A DNA stretch of 64,000 nt. It comes from Myroides odoratus DSM 2801 (lineage in GTDB: Bacteria > Bacteroidota > Bacteroidia > Flavobacteriales > Flavobacteriaceae). The stretch covers positions 2,611,812-2,675,811 of the forward strand of contig NZ_CM001437.1 in the NCBI RefSeq assembly GCF_000243275.1, in the 5' to 3' direction. The notes beneath the pieces are model-generated. The model did no database searches. It was not told the DNA's origin and saw only the letters and a list, made by a program, of their open reading frames with translations. Both the position numbers and the translations under genes were made by a program. Shown one piece after another: positions 35,169 to 44,372 of the stretch (positions within the stretch are counted from its first letter, which is position 1; each line of letters begins with the position of its first letter).

Positions 35169-35696
35169 ATGCGAAAATTAGCCAATAGCGAATTAGATAG
35201 AAAGAGTGTTGACGAGTTTAAAACATCAGACAAAACACCGATTATTGTTGTATTAGATGATGTAAGAAGTTTACATAACATCGGATCTGTTTTCAGAACG
35301 TGTGATGCTTTTTTGGTAGAGAAAGTATATTTATGTGGAATAACAGCAACACCACCCAATAAAGAAATACACAAAACAGCACTAGGAGCAACAGAAACTG
35401 TCGCTTGGGAATATGCCAAGGATGTTGTTGAGGTTGTAGAGCGATTGAAGGCAGAAGGAGTTTCCGTTCAAGCCATTGAACAAGTAGAAAATAGTGTGAT
35501 GTTGAACGATTTTCAAATTGAAGACGGGCAAAAATATGCGTTAGTATTCGGAAATGAAGTAAAAGGTGTTTCTCAAGGGGTAGTAGATTTGAGTGATGGC
35601 GTAATTGAAATACCACAAATCGGAACAAAGCATTCCTTGAATATAGCAGTAAGTACTGGAATTGTCATTTGGGATTTATTTCAGCAAATGCGATAA
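35169..35696 (+). CDS. TrmH/SpoU-family RNA 2'-O-methyltransferase
   Basis: The 175-aa protein consists only of a SPOUT domain. Motif 1 is SLHNIGSVFRTCDAF, motif 2 is ALVFGNEVKGVS and motif 3 is IEIPQIGTKHSLNIAVSTG, which form the trefoil-knot SAM site. The lack of an RNA-binding extension is like TrmL, but the target nucleotide cannot be read from sequence. It has its own promoter and faces folK, from which it is separated by a shared terminator. Confidence 0.88.
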   Translation: MRKLANSELDRKSVDEFKTSDKTPIIVVLDDVRSLHNIGSVFRTCDAFLVEKVYLCGITATPPNKEIHKTALGATETVAWEYAKDVVEVVERLKAEGVSVQAIEQVENSVMLNDFQIEDGQKYALVFGNEVKGVSQGVVDLSDGVIEIPQIGTKHSLNIAVSTGIVIWDLFQQMR

Positions 35697-35702
35697 AAAT
35701 AT

Positions 35703-35744
35703 AAAAGCTCCAATAATCTTGTGTTGATTGGAGCTTTTTTTTTT
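35703..35744. terminator. Bidirectional terminator between the TrmH-family gene and folK-dNK
   Basis: A 12-bp stem (AAAAGCTCCAAT / ATTGGAGCTTTT) has ten T on the plus side and T-rich sequence on the minus side, between convergent genes. Confidence 0.8.
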
Positions 35745-36879
35745 AGGATGTCAATTTGTTTTCAATCTGATCTAAGATTTGGATATAATCTGCCTGATTG
35801 GCTACAAAATCTAAATCAGAAATATCAATGACTAATACTTTTTCTGCTGGTAGGGTTTTCATGAAATTGAAATAACCCTGAGTAACTTTATCTAAATATT
35901 GTCCTGAAATATCATTTTCATAAGAACGTCCTCTCTTGTGAATATTCTCTAATAAACGATCAGTATTCTGATAGAGAAAAACATAGAGGTCCGGTTTCGG
36001 TGTTTCTTTATACATGATATCAAACACTTGTTGATACAAACGGAATTCATCTTCCTCTAAGGTGATTTGAGCAAAAATCAAGGATTTAAAAATATAATAA
36101 TCCGCAATGATAAATTCTTTGAACAAATCAAATTGAGCTAAATCATCCGAAAGTTGAGCATAGCGATCTGCTAAGAAAGACATCTCTAAAGGAAAGGCAT
36201 AACGCTTGGCATCTTCGTAAAATTTAGGAAGAAAAGGATTGTCAGCAAAACCTTCAAAAATACTCTTGGCGTTGAAATCTTCCGCAATGCGATGTGTCAA
36301 CGTTGTTTTACCCGCTCCAATATTCCCTTCAATGGCCACGAAATTTAATTTGCGTAGGGGATGATTTTGCAAGGGAGCTGATAGTACATCTACTTTTTTG
36401 AATGTCGTTTGATCGGTACAATCTTGTACTAATTGTTGGCAGTTCTTTTTGAATATAGGGTGAACCCAATCCAATTGCAAATCAGCCATGGGTTGTAATA
36501 CAAAAAGACGCTCTTGCATCAACGGATGAGGAACCATTAAATTGGGTTCTTGGATAATCGCATCGTTGAAAGCAATAATATCAATATCAATAATTCGCGC
36601 GGCATAACCCACCTGTTGATGACGAATGCGGCCTAACTTTTTTTCTGTTTCTAAGATTTTAGCAATAGCAGTTTGTGCATCTAAAAGGGTATGAAGAACT
36701 AGGGCACAGTTAAAAAATGGCTCACTTTCAAACCCCCATGCAGGAAATTCGTAAATAGGAGATACAGTAATAACAGTTCCTATTTCGTTATTTATCAGGT
36801 CTATAGCTTTATTAAGGTTTGCTTTTTTGTCGCCTTGATTGGTTCCAAGGGATAAAACCAGCGTATTTTGCGTATTCAT
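35743..36879 (-). CDS. folK: FolK-deoxynucleoside kinase fusion protein
   Basis: The 378-aa protein joins two enzymes. Residues 1 to about 160 are 6-hydroxymethyl-dihydropterin pyrophosphokinase (LSLGTNQGDKKANL, then DIDIIAFNDAII and LMVPHPLMQERLFVLQP), the step before dihydropteroate synthase in folate synthesis. Residues from about 176 are a deoxynucleoside kinase with P-loop GNIGAGKTT (185-193) and the DRYAQLSDDL and RGRSYENDISGQYL segments. The fusion recurs in Bacteroidota. Both halves look complete. The -7 box at 36884 is only five bases from the ATG, so the message may be leaderless. Confidence 0.92.
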   Translation of the reverse strand: MNTQNTLVLSLGTNQGDKKANLNKAIDLINNEIGTVITVSPIYEFPAWGFESEPFFNCALVLHTLLDAQTAIAKILETEKKLGRIRHQQVGYAARIIDIDIIAFNDAIIQEPNLMVPHPLMQERLFVLQPMADLQLDWVHPIFKKNCQQLVQDCTDQTTFKKVDVLSAPLQNHPLRKLNFVAIEGNIGAGKTTLTHRIAEDFNAKSIFEGFADNPFLPKFYEDAKRYAFPLEMSFLADRYAQLSDDLAQFDLFKEFIIADYYIFKSLIFAQITLEEDEFRLYQQVFDIMYKETPKPDLYVFLYQNTDRLLENIHKRGRSYENDISGQYLDKVTQGYFNFMKTLPAEKVLVIDISDLDFVANQADYIQILDQIENKLTS

Positions 36880-36883
36880 GGGA

Positions 36884-36891
36884 CAAAAGTA
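36884..36891 (-). promoter_or_regulatory. Possible -7 box of folK-dNK
   Basis: TACTTTTG on the minus strand fits TAnnTTTG; its G is five bases from the A of the ATG. No TTG partner was found. Confidence 0.4.
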
Positions 36892-36915
36892 AGTAAAAGA
36901 AATTTTAATTAATGC

Positions 36916-36923
36916 TAACTTTG
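36916..36923 (+). promoter_or_regulatory. Possible -7 box of sppA
   Basis: TAACTTTG fits TAnnTTTG, 82 bases before the sppA ATG. No TTG partner was found, so this is weak. Confidence 0.35.
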
Positions 36924-37005
36924 TAGGAGATATTGAATGAAAATAAAATACTTATTTTGTAACATTTGTTCGATAGCGTATACTAATCCAGTAAAATAGA
37001 ATACT

Positions 37006-38766
37006 ATGAAGTTTTTAAGAAATTTATTAGCAACATTACTAGGACTGTTCATCTTTTTCGGTTTGTTGTTTTTTGGTTTAATTGTCTTTGCTGCCGTAGC
37101 CGGAAGTTCAGATAAAGTAATCGTGAAGAATAATTCCGTTCTTACCTTAGATTTATCAACCGTTCAATATGATTACGGTGGAAAGTTTAGTTATAAAGAT
37201 TTCAACTTTAGCGACGAAAGTAAAGATGGTGTTTCGAATGTATTGATGGCAATAGAACAAGCAAAAGAAGATGATCGCATCAAAGGAATTTCATTGCTCA
37301 ATAACGTTTCTTCTTTAGGGTTTGTACAACGCAGAGAAATTAGAGAAAAATTACAAGATTTCAAACAAAGTGGAAAATTTGTAGTGTCTTATGCAGATAC
37401 GTTTTCACAAGGGGAATACTACCTGAGTTCTGTTGCAGATACGGTATACGTAAACCCAGTAGGAGGGGTTGATTTCCGTGGATTATCAACAGAAATCTTA
37501 TATCTAAAAGGATTGCAAGATCAAACGGGGGTTCACATGGAAGTGATTCGCCATGGAAAATATAAAAGTGCGGTTGAGCCTTATTTAGAAAAACAAATGA
37601 GTGAAGCCAACAGAGAACAAATTACAGTTTTCTTGAATTCTATTTGGGGCACTTTGGTAAACGATATTTCGAAAAGTAGAAATATTTCTGTAGATAGTTT
37701 AAATGCTATTGCAACGAACTTAGCTGCTCGTACACCAGAAAGAGCATTGCAAGTAAAATTGGTGGATAAAGTTGCGTATGAAGATGAATATCACGCAGGA
37801 ATTAAAAAAGCATTGGACCTTGCACAAGATAAAGAATACAACAAAATAGATGTATTAGAATATATCAAAGCAGGTGCACCAAGCACGAAAAAAGCAACGA
37901 CAGATCAAATAGCTGTAATCTATGCGCAAGGACAAATCTTGAATGGTGAAGGGAATGTGAGCTTTATTGGAGAAGGATCTGTGAATAGAGCATTGAGAAA
38001 AGCACGTCAGAATGACAAAGTTAAAGCAATTGTATTACGTGTTAATAGCCCAGGAGGAAGTGCTTTAACATCGGAGTTAATTTGGAGAGAAATTGAATTG
38101 ACGAAAAAAGTAAAACCTGTAATTGTATCTATGGGAGATTTAGCGGCTTCAGGAGGATATTATATTTCTTGTGGTGCTGATCGTATTTTTGCTGACCCAG
38201 CTACGATTACGGGATCGATTGGAGTATTTGGTATGTTGCCAAACTTTAGCACCTTAGCAACCAAATATGGTGTGAATGCAGAACAAGTAAAAACACATCA
38301 AAATGCAGCTTCTTATAGCCCATTCAGAAAAGTAGACGAATCGTTTAAAACGGAGATAACAGAAAGCATCGAATTTATTTATGAAACTTTCGTAAATCGC
38401 GTAGCAGCTGGTCGTGGAATGACATTTGAAAAAGTAGATGAAATTGCACAAGGACGCGTTTGGACAGGTGTAGATGCTTTGGAAAAAGGATTAGTGGATG
38501 AACTAGGAGGATTAGATGCTGCAATTGCTTATGCAGCAAGCAAAGTAGAAATCGAAGATTACAACGTCGTTAGTTATCCAGAATATGAATTAAAATTCAA
38601 TGATTTATTGCGCAACTTCTTAGGAGCCTCAATCATGCAAACACAAGATGAATTGTTGAAAGAAAAAATCGGACAAGAGAATTTTGAAATGATGGAGCGA
38701 TTAAATTACTTTAATTCACTAAAAGGAGCACAGGCAATCATGCCTTTCGAAATTAAGATTCAATAG
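37006..38766 (+). CDS. sppA: Signal peptide peptidase SppA (67K type)
   Basis: The 586-aa inner-membrane protease degrades cleaved signal peptides in the periplasm. It has one N-terminal membrane helix (about residues 8-33) and two tandem S49 domains. The catalytic Lys187 sits in HGKYKSAVEPYL in the first domain and the nucleophile Ser382 in DLAASGGYY in the second, a spacing close to the E. coli enzyme (Lys209/Ser409). TGSIGVFG follows. It is a single gene with a terminator. Confidence 0.95.
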   Translation: MKFLRNLLATLLGLFIFFGLLFFGLIVFAAVAGSSDKVIVKNNSVLTLDLSTVQYDYGGKFSYKDFNFSDESKDGVSNVLMAIEQAKEDDRIKGISLLNNVSSLGFVQRREIREKLQDFKQSGKFVVSYADTFSQGEYYLSSVADTVYVNPVGGVDFRGLSTEILYLKGLQDQTGVHMEVIRHGKYKSAVEPYLEKQMSEANREQITVFLNSIWGTLVNDISKSRNISVDSLNAIATNLAARTPERALQVKLVDKVAYEDEYHAGIKKALDLAQDKEYNKIDVLEYIKAGAPSTKKATTDQIAVIYAQGQILNGEGNVSFIGEGSVNRALRKARQNDKVKAIVLRVNSPGGSALTSELIWREIELTKKVKPVIVSMGDLAASGGYYISCGADRIFADPATITGSIGVFGMLPNFSTLATKYGVNAEQVKTHQNAASYSPFRKVDESFKTEITESIEFIYETFVNRVAAGRGMTFEKVDEIAQGRVWTGVDALEKGLVDELGGLDAAIAYAASKVEIEDYNVVSYPEYELKFNDLLRNFLGASIMQTQDELLKEKIGQENFEMMERLNYFNSLKGAQAIMPFEIKIQ

Positions 38767-38789
38767 GTTAAGATTTACCTAATATAGGG

Positions 38790-38829
38790 AAAGAGTCAAC
38801 TCATATCATTTGAGTTGACTCTTTTTTTT
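38790..38829 (+). terminator. Terminator of sppA
   Basis: A 14-bp stem (AAAGAGTCAACTCA / TGAGTTGACTCTTT) is followed by eight T. Confidence 0.9.
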
Positions 38830-38856
38830 GTTATTTTGTATGAAAATTAAATGACT

Positions 38857-41499
38857 ATGAAGAAAAAAGTTGGATTATGGATTGGTGGAGTTGTACTGGG
38901 AATTTTCCTCTTACTACTTGCTGCTCCATTTTTATTTAAAGGAAAAATTCAAGATTTAGTGCTCAAAACAATCAATGATAACCTAACTGCAACGGTGTCT
39001 TTTGATAAAGTAAATTTGAGCTTATTGAAGAATTTCCCGAAAGCAACCGTAACGATTGATGGGCTGACGATTGTCAATACAGCGCCTTTTCAAGGGGATA
39101 CATTATTGCAGGCACAAACCATCGGATTGCAGATGTCTGTCATGGAATTATTCAATGGAGCAGATAAGCCGATGAATATCGAAGAAATCTTACTAAAAGA
39201 TGCAGCAATCCACGTTTTAGTGAATGAACAAGGCATTGCCAACTACGACATTGCATTGAAAGATGAAGAGGATAAAGAAGAGGAGGAAGATAAAGAAGAT
39301 AAACCATTCTCTCTGGCTCTGCAACATTATCAAATTGAAAATACGAAGATTACTTACACGGATTTAAGTTCAAAAATGCAATTTGTTATTGATGAGTTTA
39401 ATCATGAAGGGAAAGGAAATTTAACCGCTAATGTTTTAGATTTAGATACAAAATCAAAGGCAAAGGTTTCTTTTGTAATGGACGGAACTGCTTTCTTGAA
39501 TCAAGTACAACTGTCGTTGGATGCTATGATTGGTATGGATATGGAGCAACAGATCTATACCTTCAAAGAAAATAAAGCATTGATTAATCAACTGCCTTTG
39601 CAATTTGATGGGAAAGTTCAATTGTTAGAAGAGGGACAAGCGTTTGATTTATCTTTCGCTACACCAGATTCAGACTTTAAAAACTTTTTAGGATTAATTC
39701 CCGAAGCCTATGCAGGAGGACTGAAAGGGGTAACAACAACAGGTGAATTTAAAGTAGCAGGGCAAGTGAAAGGAAATCTAACGGAAACGACTATTCCTAC
39801 ATTAGCGATTGAAATGGCTGCGAATAAAGCTTCATTCAAGTACCCTGATTTGCCAAAAGCAGTAGAGCAAATTGTACTGGATATGCAAATCATGAATAAG
39901 ACAGGGCTAATGAAAGATACTTATGTTGATTTGAATAAGCTGTCGTTTAAAATTGATCAAGATGTATTCAATGCAAGTGCGAATATTAAAAATATCACAG
40001 AGAACCCTATCGTCGATGCTAAATTGAATGGAATAATCAATTTAGCCAATGTGACAAAAGCTTATCCAATACAAATGGACGTTCCTTTAACGGGAATTTT
40101 AAAAGCCAATGTAGCAACGAATTTTGATATGAATTCCGTAGAGAAGAGTCAGTATCAAAATATTAAAAACGCAGGGGATATTAGTTTGACGAATTTCCAC
40201 TTTGCATCGGATGCCATGGCCAAGCCATTGGATATCAAAGAGGCAGCGATTACATTTAATCCGAATTATGTCAGCTTGAATAAATTTACTTTAGTTACGG
40301 GACAAACAGATGTAGCAGCAGATGGACGTTTGGATAATTTATATGGATTCTTATTCAATAAACAAACGTTGAAAGGAAATTTCAATGTTCGCTCAACAAA
40401 CTTTATTCTAGCGGATTTATTAAAAGAGGATACAGCTCCTACAACGGAGCAAGCAAAAGAAGAACAAGCACCTGCGGCAAAGACAGCGGAATCGTTAAAA
40501 ATTCCTGCTTTCTTGGATTGTACCTTAAATGCAGATGCTAAAACCGTGGTGTATGATAATCTAACGTTGAAAAATGTAAAAGGTCGCTTGATTGTAAAGG
40601 ATGAGACCGCGCGCTTAGAAAATATGACAACAGATATCTTCGGAGGGAAATTGTTATTTGCTGGGGATGTATCAACCAAGGGAACACAACCTAAGTTTGC
40701 TATGGATTTAGGACTGAAAACACTCGATATTAAAGAGACATTTACTCAATTTGAGTTCTTGAAAAAGATTGCACCTATAGCGGGAATTATCGCAGGAAAT
40801 ATTAATGCGAACATCAAATTAGATGGGCAATTGGCAAGCAGTGATTTTTCTCCTATAATGAATACGCTTTCTGGAGATCTTACAGGTGATATCTTGAATT
40901 CACAGGTCAATGTAGCAAATTCAAAGTTGTTGTCTTCTTTAGATTCAGCGGTGAAATTTGTTGATTTAAGTAAACTCGATTTGAACAATAAGCGTATTCA
41001 CCTGAAGTTTAAAGACGGAAAAGTACAGGTTTCTCCTTTTGATTTGAAAGTCAAAGACATGAATGTTCAAGTTTCGGGAGAACACGGCTTTGATCAACAG
41101 ATGAATTATACGTTAGATTTTAAAGTACCTGCTAAAATGCTTGGTTCTGATGTAGCAAATTTATTGACTAAATTAAGTCCACAAGAAAGCGCTAAATACG
41201 ATGCGATTCCTGTAAAAGTGGGGTTGACGGGTGATTTTAGTGCACCAAAGGTTGGAACGAATATGAATGAAGTTGTAACAAACCTGACTAAACAAATAGC
41301 AGAAGATCAGGCAAACAAATACTTAGATAAAGGAAAAGATGCATTAAAAGATCTCTTGACTGGTGGAAATAAGGACAAAGACAATGCTACTGGAGAAACT
41401 ACGCCAGAAAGTGAGAAAAAGAAAAAAGAAGCCGAAGAAACGGTGGAGAAAATAGGAAAAGGATTGAAAGACCTTTTCGGTAAAAAGAAAAGTGAATAA
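38857..41499 (+). CDS. AsmA-family protein
   Basis: The 880-aa protein has one N-terminal membrane helix (VGLWIGGVVLGIFLLLLAAPFLF) followed by an AsmA domain (SFDKVNLSLLKNFPKATVTIDGL) and long beta-rich stretches. The AsmA C-terminal part contains IAGNINANIKLDGQLAS. AsmA-like proteins are thought to bridge inner and outer membrane and move phospholipids. Low-complexity acidic segments occur near residues 133-147, and a Lys/Glu-rich tail ends the protein. The start could be the ATG at 38851 or 38857; the second gives MKKKVGL. The gene is monocistronic. Confidence 0.88.
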   Translation: MKKKVGLWIGGVVLGIFLLLLAAPFLFKGKIQDLVLKTINDNLTATVSFDKVNLSLLKNFPKATVTIDGLTIVNTAPFQGDTLLQAQTIGLQMSVMELFNGADKPMNIEEILLKDAAIHVLVNEQGIANYDIALKDEEDKEEEEDKEDKPFSLALQHYQIENTKITYTDLSSKMQFVIDEFNHEGKGNLTANVLDLDTKSKAKVSFVMDGTAFLNQVQLSLDAMIGMDMEQQIYTFKENKALINQLPLQFDGKVQLLEEGQAFDLSFATPDSDFKNFLGLIPEAYAGGLKGVTTTGEFKVAGQVKGNLTETTIPTLAIEMAANKASFKYPDLPKAVEQIVLDMQIMNKTGLMKDTYVDLNKLSFKIDQDVFNASANIKNITENPIVDAKLNGIINLANVTKAYPIQMDVPLTGILKANVATNFDMNSVEKSQYQNIKNAGDISLTNFHFASDAMAKPLDIKEAAITFNPNYVSLNKFTLVTGQTDVAADGRLDNLYGFLFNKQTLKGNFNVRSTNFILADLLKEDTAPTTEQAKEEQAPAAKTAESLKIPAFLDCTLNADAKTVVYDNLTLKNVKGRLIVKDETARLENMTTDIFGGKLLFAGDVSTKGTQPKFAMDLGLKTLDIKETFTQFEFLKKIAPIAGIIAGNINANIKLDGQLASSDFSPIMNTLSGDLTGDILNSQVNVANSKLLSSLDSAVKFVDLSKLDLNNKRIHLKFKDGKVQVSPFDLKVKDMNVQVSGEHGFDQQMNYTLDFKVPAKMLGSDVANLLTKLSPQESAKYDAIPVKVGLTGDFSAPKVGTNMNEVVTNLTKQIAEDQANKYLDKGKDALKDLLTGGNKDKDNATGETTPESEKKKKEAEETVEKIGKGLKDLFGKKKSE

Positions 41500-41502
41500 C
41501 AT

Positions 41503-41534
41503 AAAAAAAGGAAGCTGTACAGCTTCCTTTTTTT
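41503..41534. terminator. Bidirectional terminator between the AsmA and DUF2797 genes
   Basis: A fully symmetric repeat (AAAAAAAGGAAGCTGT and its complement) flanked by A and T runs can stop both convergent transcripts. Confidence 0.85.
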
Positions 41535-42330
41535 ATTCAATATCCAATTGAACAACATACCCTTCATACGTTCGAATATTAAAAACAGTACCATCTTCAA
41601 ATAGTAAATACTGTCCTTTTATTCCTTTTAAAACGCCTTGATAGGTTGGTGTTTTATCTAAGTTTAAACTTTTGATTTTTGTAGGAAATTCTAGTACAGG
41701 ATAATTCAATTCATACAAATCAGCTGTTGTTGTATCAAAGAAAGGCTGTACTTCTACTGGGAGTTTATCCGCTAGAGTATTTCTAATGGCAAGTAAATCC
41801 GTTGTAATCGTATCATTTTGCAACATTTTACGCCAATTGGTTTTGTCTGTAAAAAGTCCTTTTAACGCAACTTCCGTTATTCCAGCTAAATAGCGGTTGG
41901 GTACTTCAACAATCGGGATAGCACTAGAAGCGCCTTGATCAATCCAACGCGTGGGAACTTGTGTCTTTCGAGTAACACCTACTTTCACATCGCTAGATGC
42001 AGCCAAGTAGACAATATGTGGTTGTAATTGAACCTTGCTTTCATAGTCCAAATCGCGATCGGCAATGCCTAAATGAGCAGTACTTAATTCGGGACGCATA
42101 ATCCAATCACCAACTGCTGGACTTGCATAAAAACAGTCATAACAAAACCCTTGACGGAAGATCTTTTTGTGTTGCCCACAATTCAAACATTGATAATCAA
42201 CAAATGAAATCTTCAGTTGACGATCTAATACTTGATTCAAATTGATGAAGTTATTTTGAAAGACTAAATAGTATTCAATAGGGCTGCTCCATTCCGTTTG
42301 CATTTTGTTTAAAACTCCTTCGTATAGCAT
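41533..42330 (-). CDS. DUF2797 protein with zinc-binding cysteines
   Basis: The 265-aa soluble protein matches DUF2797. It has two CxxC pairs at Cys48/Cys51 and Cys63/Cys66 (CLNC and CYDC), expected to hold one zinc, followed by SPAVGDWIMRPELSTAH and IVYLAASSDVKVGVTRKTQVP. The latter resembles a GIY-YIG-like fold, and the segment RWIDQGASSAI is typical of the family. Function is unknown. It is divergent from the GH3 gene, with 108 bases between the starts. Confidence 0.82.
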   Translation of the reverse strand: MLYEGVLNKMQTEWSSPIEYYLVFQNNFINLNQVLDRQLKISFVDYQCLNCGQHKKIFRQGFCYDCFYASPAVGDWIMRPELSTAHLGIADRDLDYESKVQLQPHIVYLAASSDVKVGVTRKTQVPTRWIDQGASSAIPIVEVPNRYLAGITEVALKGLFTDKTNWRKMLQNDTITTDLLAIRNTLADKLPVEVQPFFDTTTADLYELNYPVLEFPTKIKSLNLDKTPTYQGVLKGIKGQYLLFEDGTVFNIRTYEGYVVQLDIE

Positions 42331-42438
42331 AAATAAAAGTGTTATTTTTGGGTAAGGAGTAAAAGTACAAAAACAAATTTTATTGTTTAGATTCTCTTTT
42401 TACAAGAAAAAGGAGTTTACTTTATTAATAATGTATAT

Positions 42439-43950
42439 ATGGCGCTGACAATTGTTAATTCTATTGCTTCATGGATTCTTAAGAAGAGAATTCATCAAAT
42501 AGATTTATTTCGAAAATACCCTAATGAGGTACAAAATGATGTTTTTTTAGGTTTGATTAAAGCCAATGAAAAAACTTTACTAGGAAAGCAATATGATTAT
42601 GCTAGTATTAAAAATTATGAAACATTTGCGGAACGTGTGCCCATTTATACCTATGAAGAATTTGAACCCTATATAGAAAGGGCGAGGAGAGGGGAAAACA
42701 ATATCTTTTGGTCTGAACCGATTCGATGGTTTGCTAAATCGAGTGGTACCACTAATGCAAAGAGTAAATTCATTCCAGTTAGTAATGAAGCACTAGAAAA
42801 TTGCCATTATAAAGCAGCTAAAGATTTGTTGTGCTTGTATCTCAATAACAATGAAAACTCACAGCTATTTACTGGTAAAGGACTGCGTTTAGGAGGAAGT
42901 AAACAGTTATACGAAGATAACAATACTATTTTTGGTGATTTGTCTGCAATCTTGATTGATAATATGCCTTTTTGGGCTGAGTTTAGTAGTACTCCTTCCA
43001 ATAAAACATCCCTGATGGCGGAATGGGAAACCAAGATGAATGCCATTATCAAAGAAGTACAAAATGAAAATGTAACCAGTTTTATGGGAGTGCCTTCTTG
43101 GATGTTGGTACTTTTCAATAAAATTATGCAAGAAACAGGCAAAGGAAGCTTATTAGAGCTATGGCCAAATGCAGAAGTATACTTTCATGGCGGGGTGAGT
43201 TTTGAGCCTTATAAAGAGCAATATCAAAAATTGCTGCCAAGTGGTGATTTCAAATACTATGAAATATACAACGCATCAGAAGGGTTTTTTGCAATTCAAG
43301 ATCAAAATGGATGCAATGAACTGTTGTTGATGTTAGATTATGGTATTTTCTATGAATTTATTCCGATGGATACTTTTGGAACAAGTGCACAGCGAATCGT
43401 TTCTTTACGCGATGTGGAGTTAGGAAAGAATTATGCCATGTTAATTACAACGAATGCCGGATTGGTACGCTATCTGATTGGGGATACCGTTCGTTTTACT
43501 AGTTTATTGCCCTATCGAATCAAGATTACAGGTAGAACAAAGCATCATATCAATGTATTTGGAGAAGAATTAATGGTGGAGAATACAGATCGTGCTTTAG
43601 CGAAGGCTTGTTCATTGTTTCAAGTAGAAATTGCTGAATATACTGTAGCACCTATTTTTATGGTAGGTAAAGAAAAAGGAGCACATGAATGGATGATTGA
43701 ATTTACCAAAGCACCACAAGATTTAAACAAGTTTGCTGAAGTATTAGATAAATGTATCCAGGAAGTGAATTCTGATTATGAAGCCAAGCGTTATAATAAT
43801 ATGACATTAAATCCTTTGGTCTTGCATCAAGCGCGTCGAGGATTGTTTTATGATTGGCTGAAAGGAAGTGATAAATTGGGGGGACAGCACAAGGTGCCTC
43901 GTTTATCGAATGATAGAAAATTGATAGAAGAATTAATCGCTTTAAATTAA
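42439..43950 (+). CDS. GH3-family adenylating enzyme
   Basis: The 503-aa protein belongs to the GH3 branch of acyl-adenylating enzymes. It shows KSSGTTNAKSKFIPVSNEAL (phosphate-binding loop, near residue 98), FMGVPSWMLVLFNKI, YNASEGFFAIQD (the YxASE motif), and the hinge/lid segment RYLIGDTVRFTS with ITGRTKHHINVFGEELM. Plant GH3 enzymes conjugate jasmonate or auxin to amino acids; the bacterial substrates are largely unknown. All nucleotide-binding motifs are intact, so it is probably active. Confidence 0.88.
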   Translation: MALTIVNSIASWILKKRIHQIDLFRKYPNEVQNDVFLGLIKANEKTLLGKQYDYASIKNYETFAERVPIYTYEEFEPYIERARRGENNIFWSEPIRWFAKSSGTTNAKSKFIPVSNEALENCHYKAAKDLLCLYLNNNENSQLFTGKGLRLGGSKQLYEDNNTIFGDLSAILIDNMPFWAEFSSTPSNKTSLMAEWETKMNAIIKEVQNENVTSFMGVPSWMLVLFNKIMQETGKGSLLELWPNAEVYFHGGVSFEPYKEQYQKLLPSGDFKYYEIYNASEGFFAIQDQNGCNELLLMLDYGIFYEFIPMDTFGTSAQRIVSLRDVELGKNYAMLITTNAGLVRYLIGDTVRFTSLLPYRIKITGRTKHHINVFGEELMVENTDRALAKACSLFQVEIAEYTVAPIFMVGKEKGAHEWMIEFTKAPQDLNKFAEVLDKCIQEVNSDYEAKRYNNMTLNPLVLHQARRGLFYDWLKGSDKLGGQHKVPRLSNDRKLIEELIALN

Positions 43951-43973
43951 AAATCGAAACGCATATAAAAAAG

Positions 43974-44003
43974 AAAAGCCCTCACCTAGTGAGAGCTTTT
44001 TTT
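43974..44003 (+). terminator. Terminator after GH3 gene
   Basis: An 11-bp stem with one mismatch (AAAGCCCTCAC / GTGAGAGCTTT) is followed by seven T. It may also serve the convergent small lipoprotein gene. Confidence 0.75.
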
Positions 44004-44017
44004 ATTGCTAGCTAAAA

Positions 44018-44245
44018 TTATTTAGCAACTTCTTCTGTAGCTGGAGCTTCTTCTGTAGCTGGAGCTTCTTCTGTAGCTGGAGCCTCTTCAGTTACAACTT
44101 CTTCAGTTACAACTGTCTCAACTGGAGCAGCTACTTCTTCTGTTGTTACTTCTTCTGTTGCAGGTTCTTTTGCAGTATCTTTACAAGAAACAAAAGATAC
44201 ACCCATCATAGCTACTAAAGCAATGCTTAATGCGATTTTTTTCAT
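44018..44245 (-). CDS. Small acidic repeat lipoprotein
   Basis: The 75-aa product has a lipoprotein signal (MKKIALSIALVAMMGVSFVSC, Cys21). Its mature part consists almost only of Glu, Thr, Ala, Val and Pro, including three tandem EEAPAT units. Such Pro/Ala/Glu-rich tails are extended and may act as a spacer in the periplasm or on the surface. No function is known. The DNA repeats (18-base units in 44030-44085) could change copy number. Confidence 0.7.
   Translation of the reverse strand: MKKIALSIALVAMMGVSFVSCKDTAKEPATEEVTTEEVAAPVETVVTEEVVTEEAPATEEAPATEEAPATEEVAK
44030..44085 (-). repeat. Tandem 18-base repeats inside the small lipoprotein gene
   Basis: About three in-frame copies of an 18-base unit encoding EEAPAT lie side by side, nearly identical at DNA level. 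Confidence 0.7.
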
Positions 44246-44372
44246 TTTACTAAAGTTATAAAAGTTAATTATTAATTCGATACAAATATAGAAAATATTT
44301 CATTCAACAATTTGTTTTTGTAAAATATTTTTCTATAAAAAAATAATTTATAAATTACTGTAAATCAATATG

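Noticed and set aside
38851..38856. Extra two codons at the start of the AsmA-like protein
   Set aside because: ATG ACT precedes the preferred ATG; both are possible, but MKKKVGL gives the more usual N-terminus.
44030..44085. CRISPR-like short repeats
   Set aside because: The repeats are adjacent 18-base coding units without spacers, inside a lipoprotein gene.
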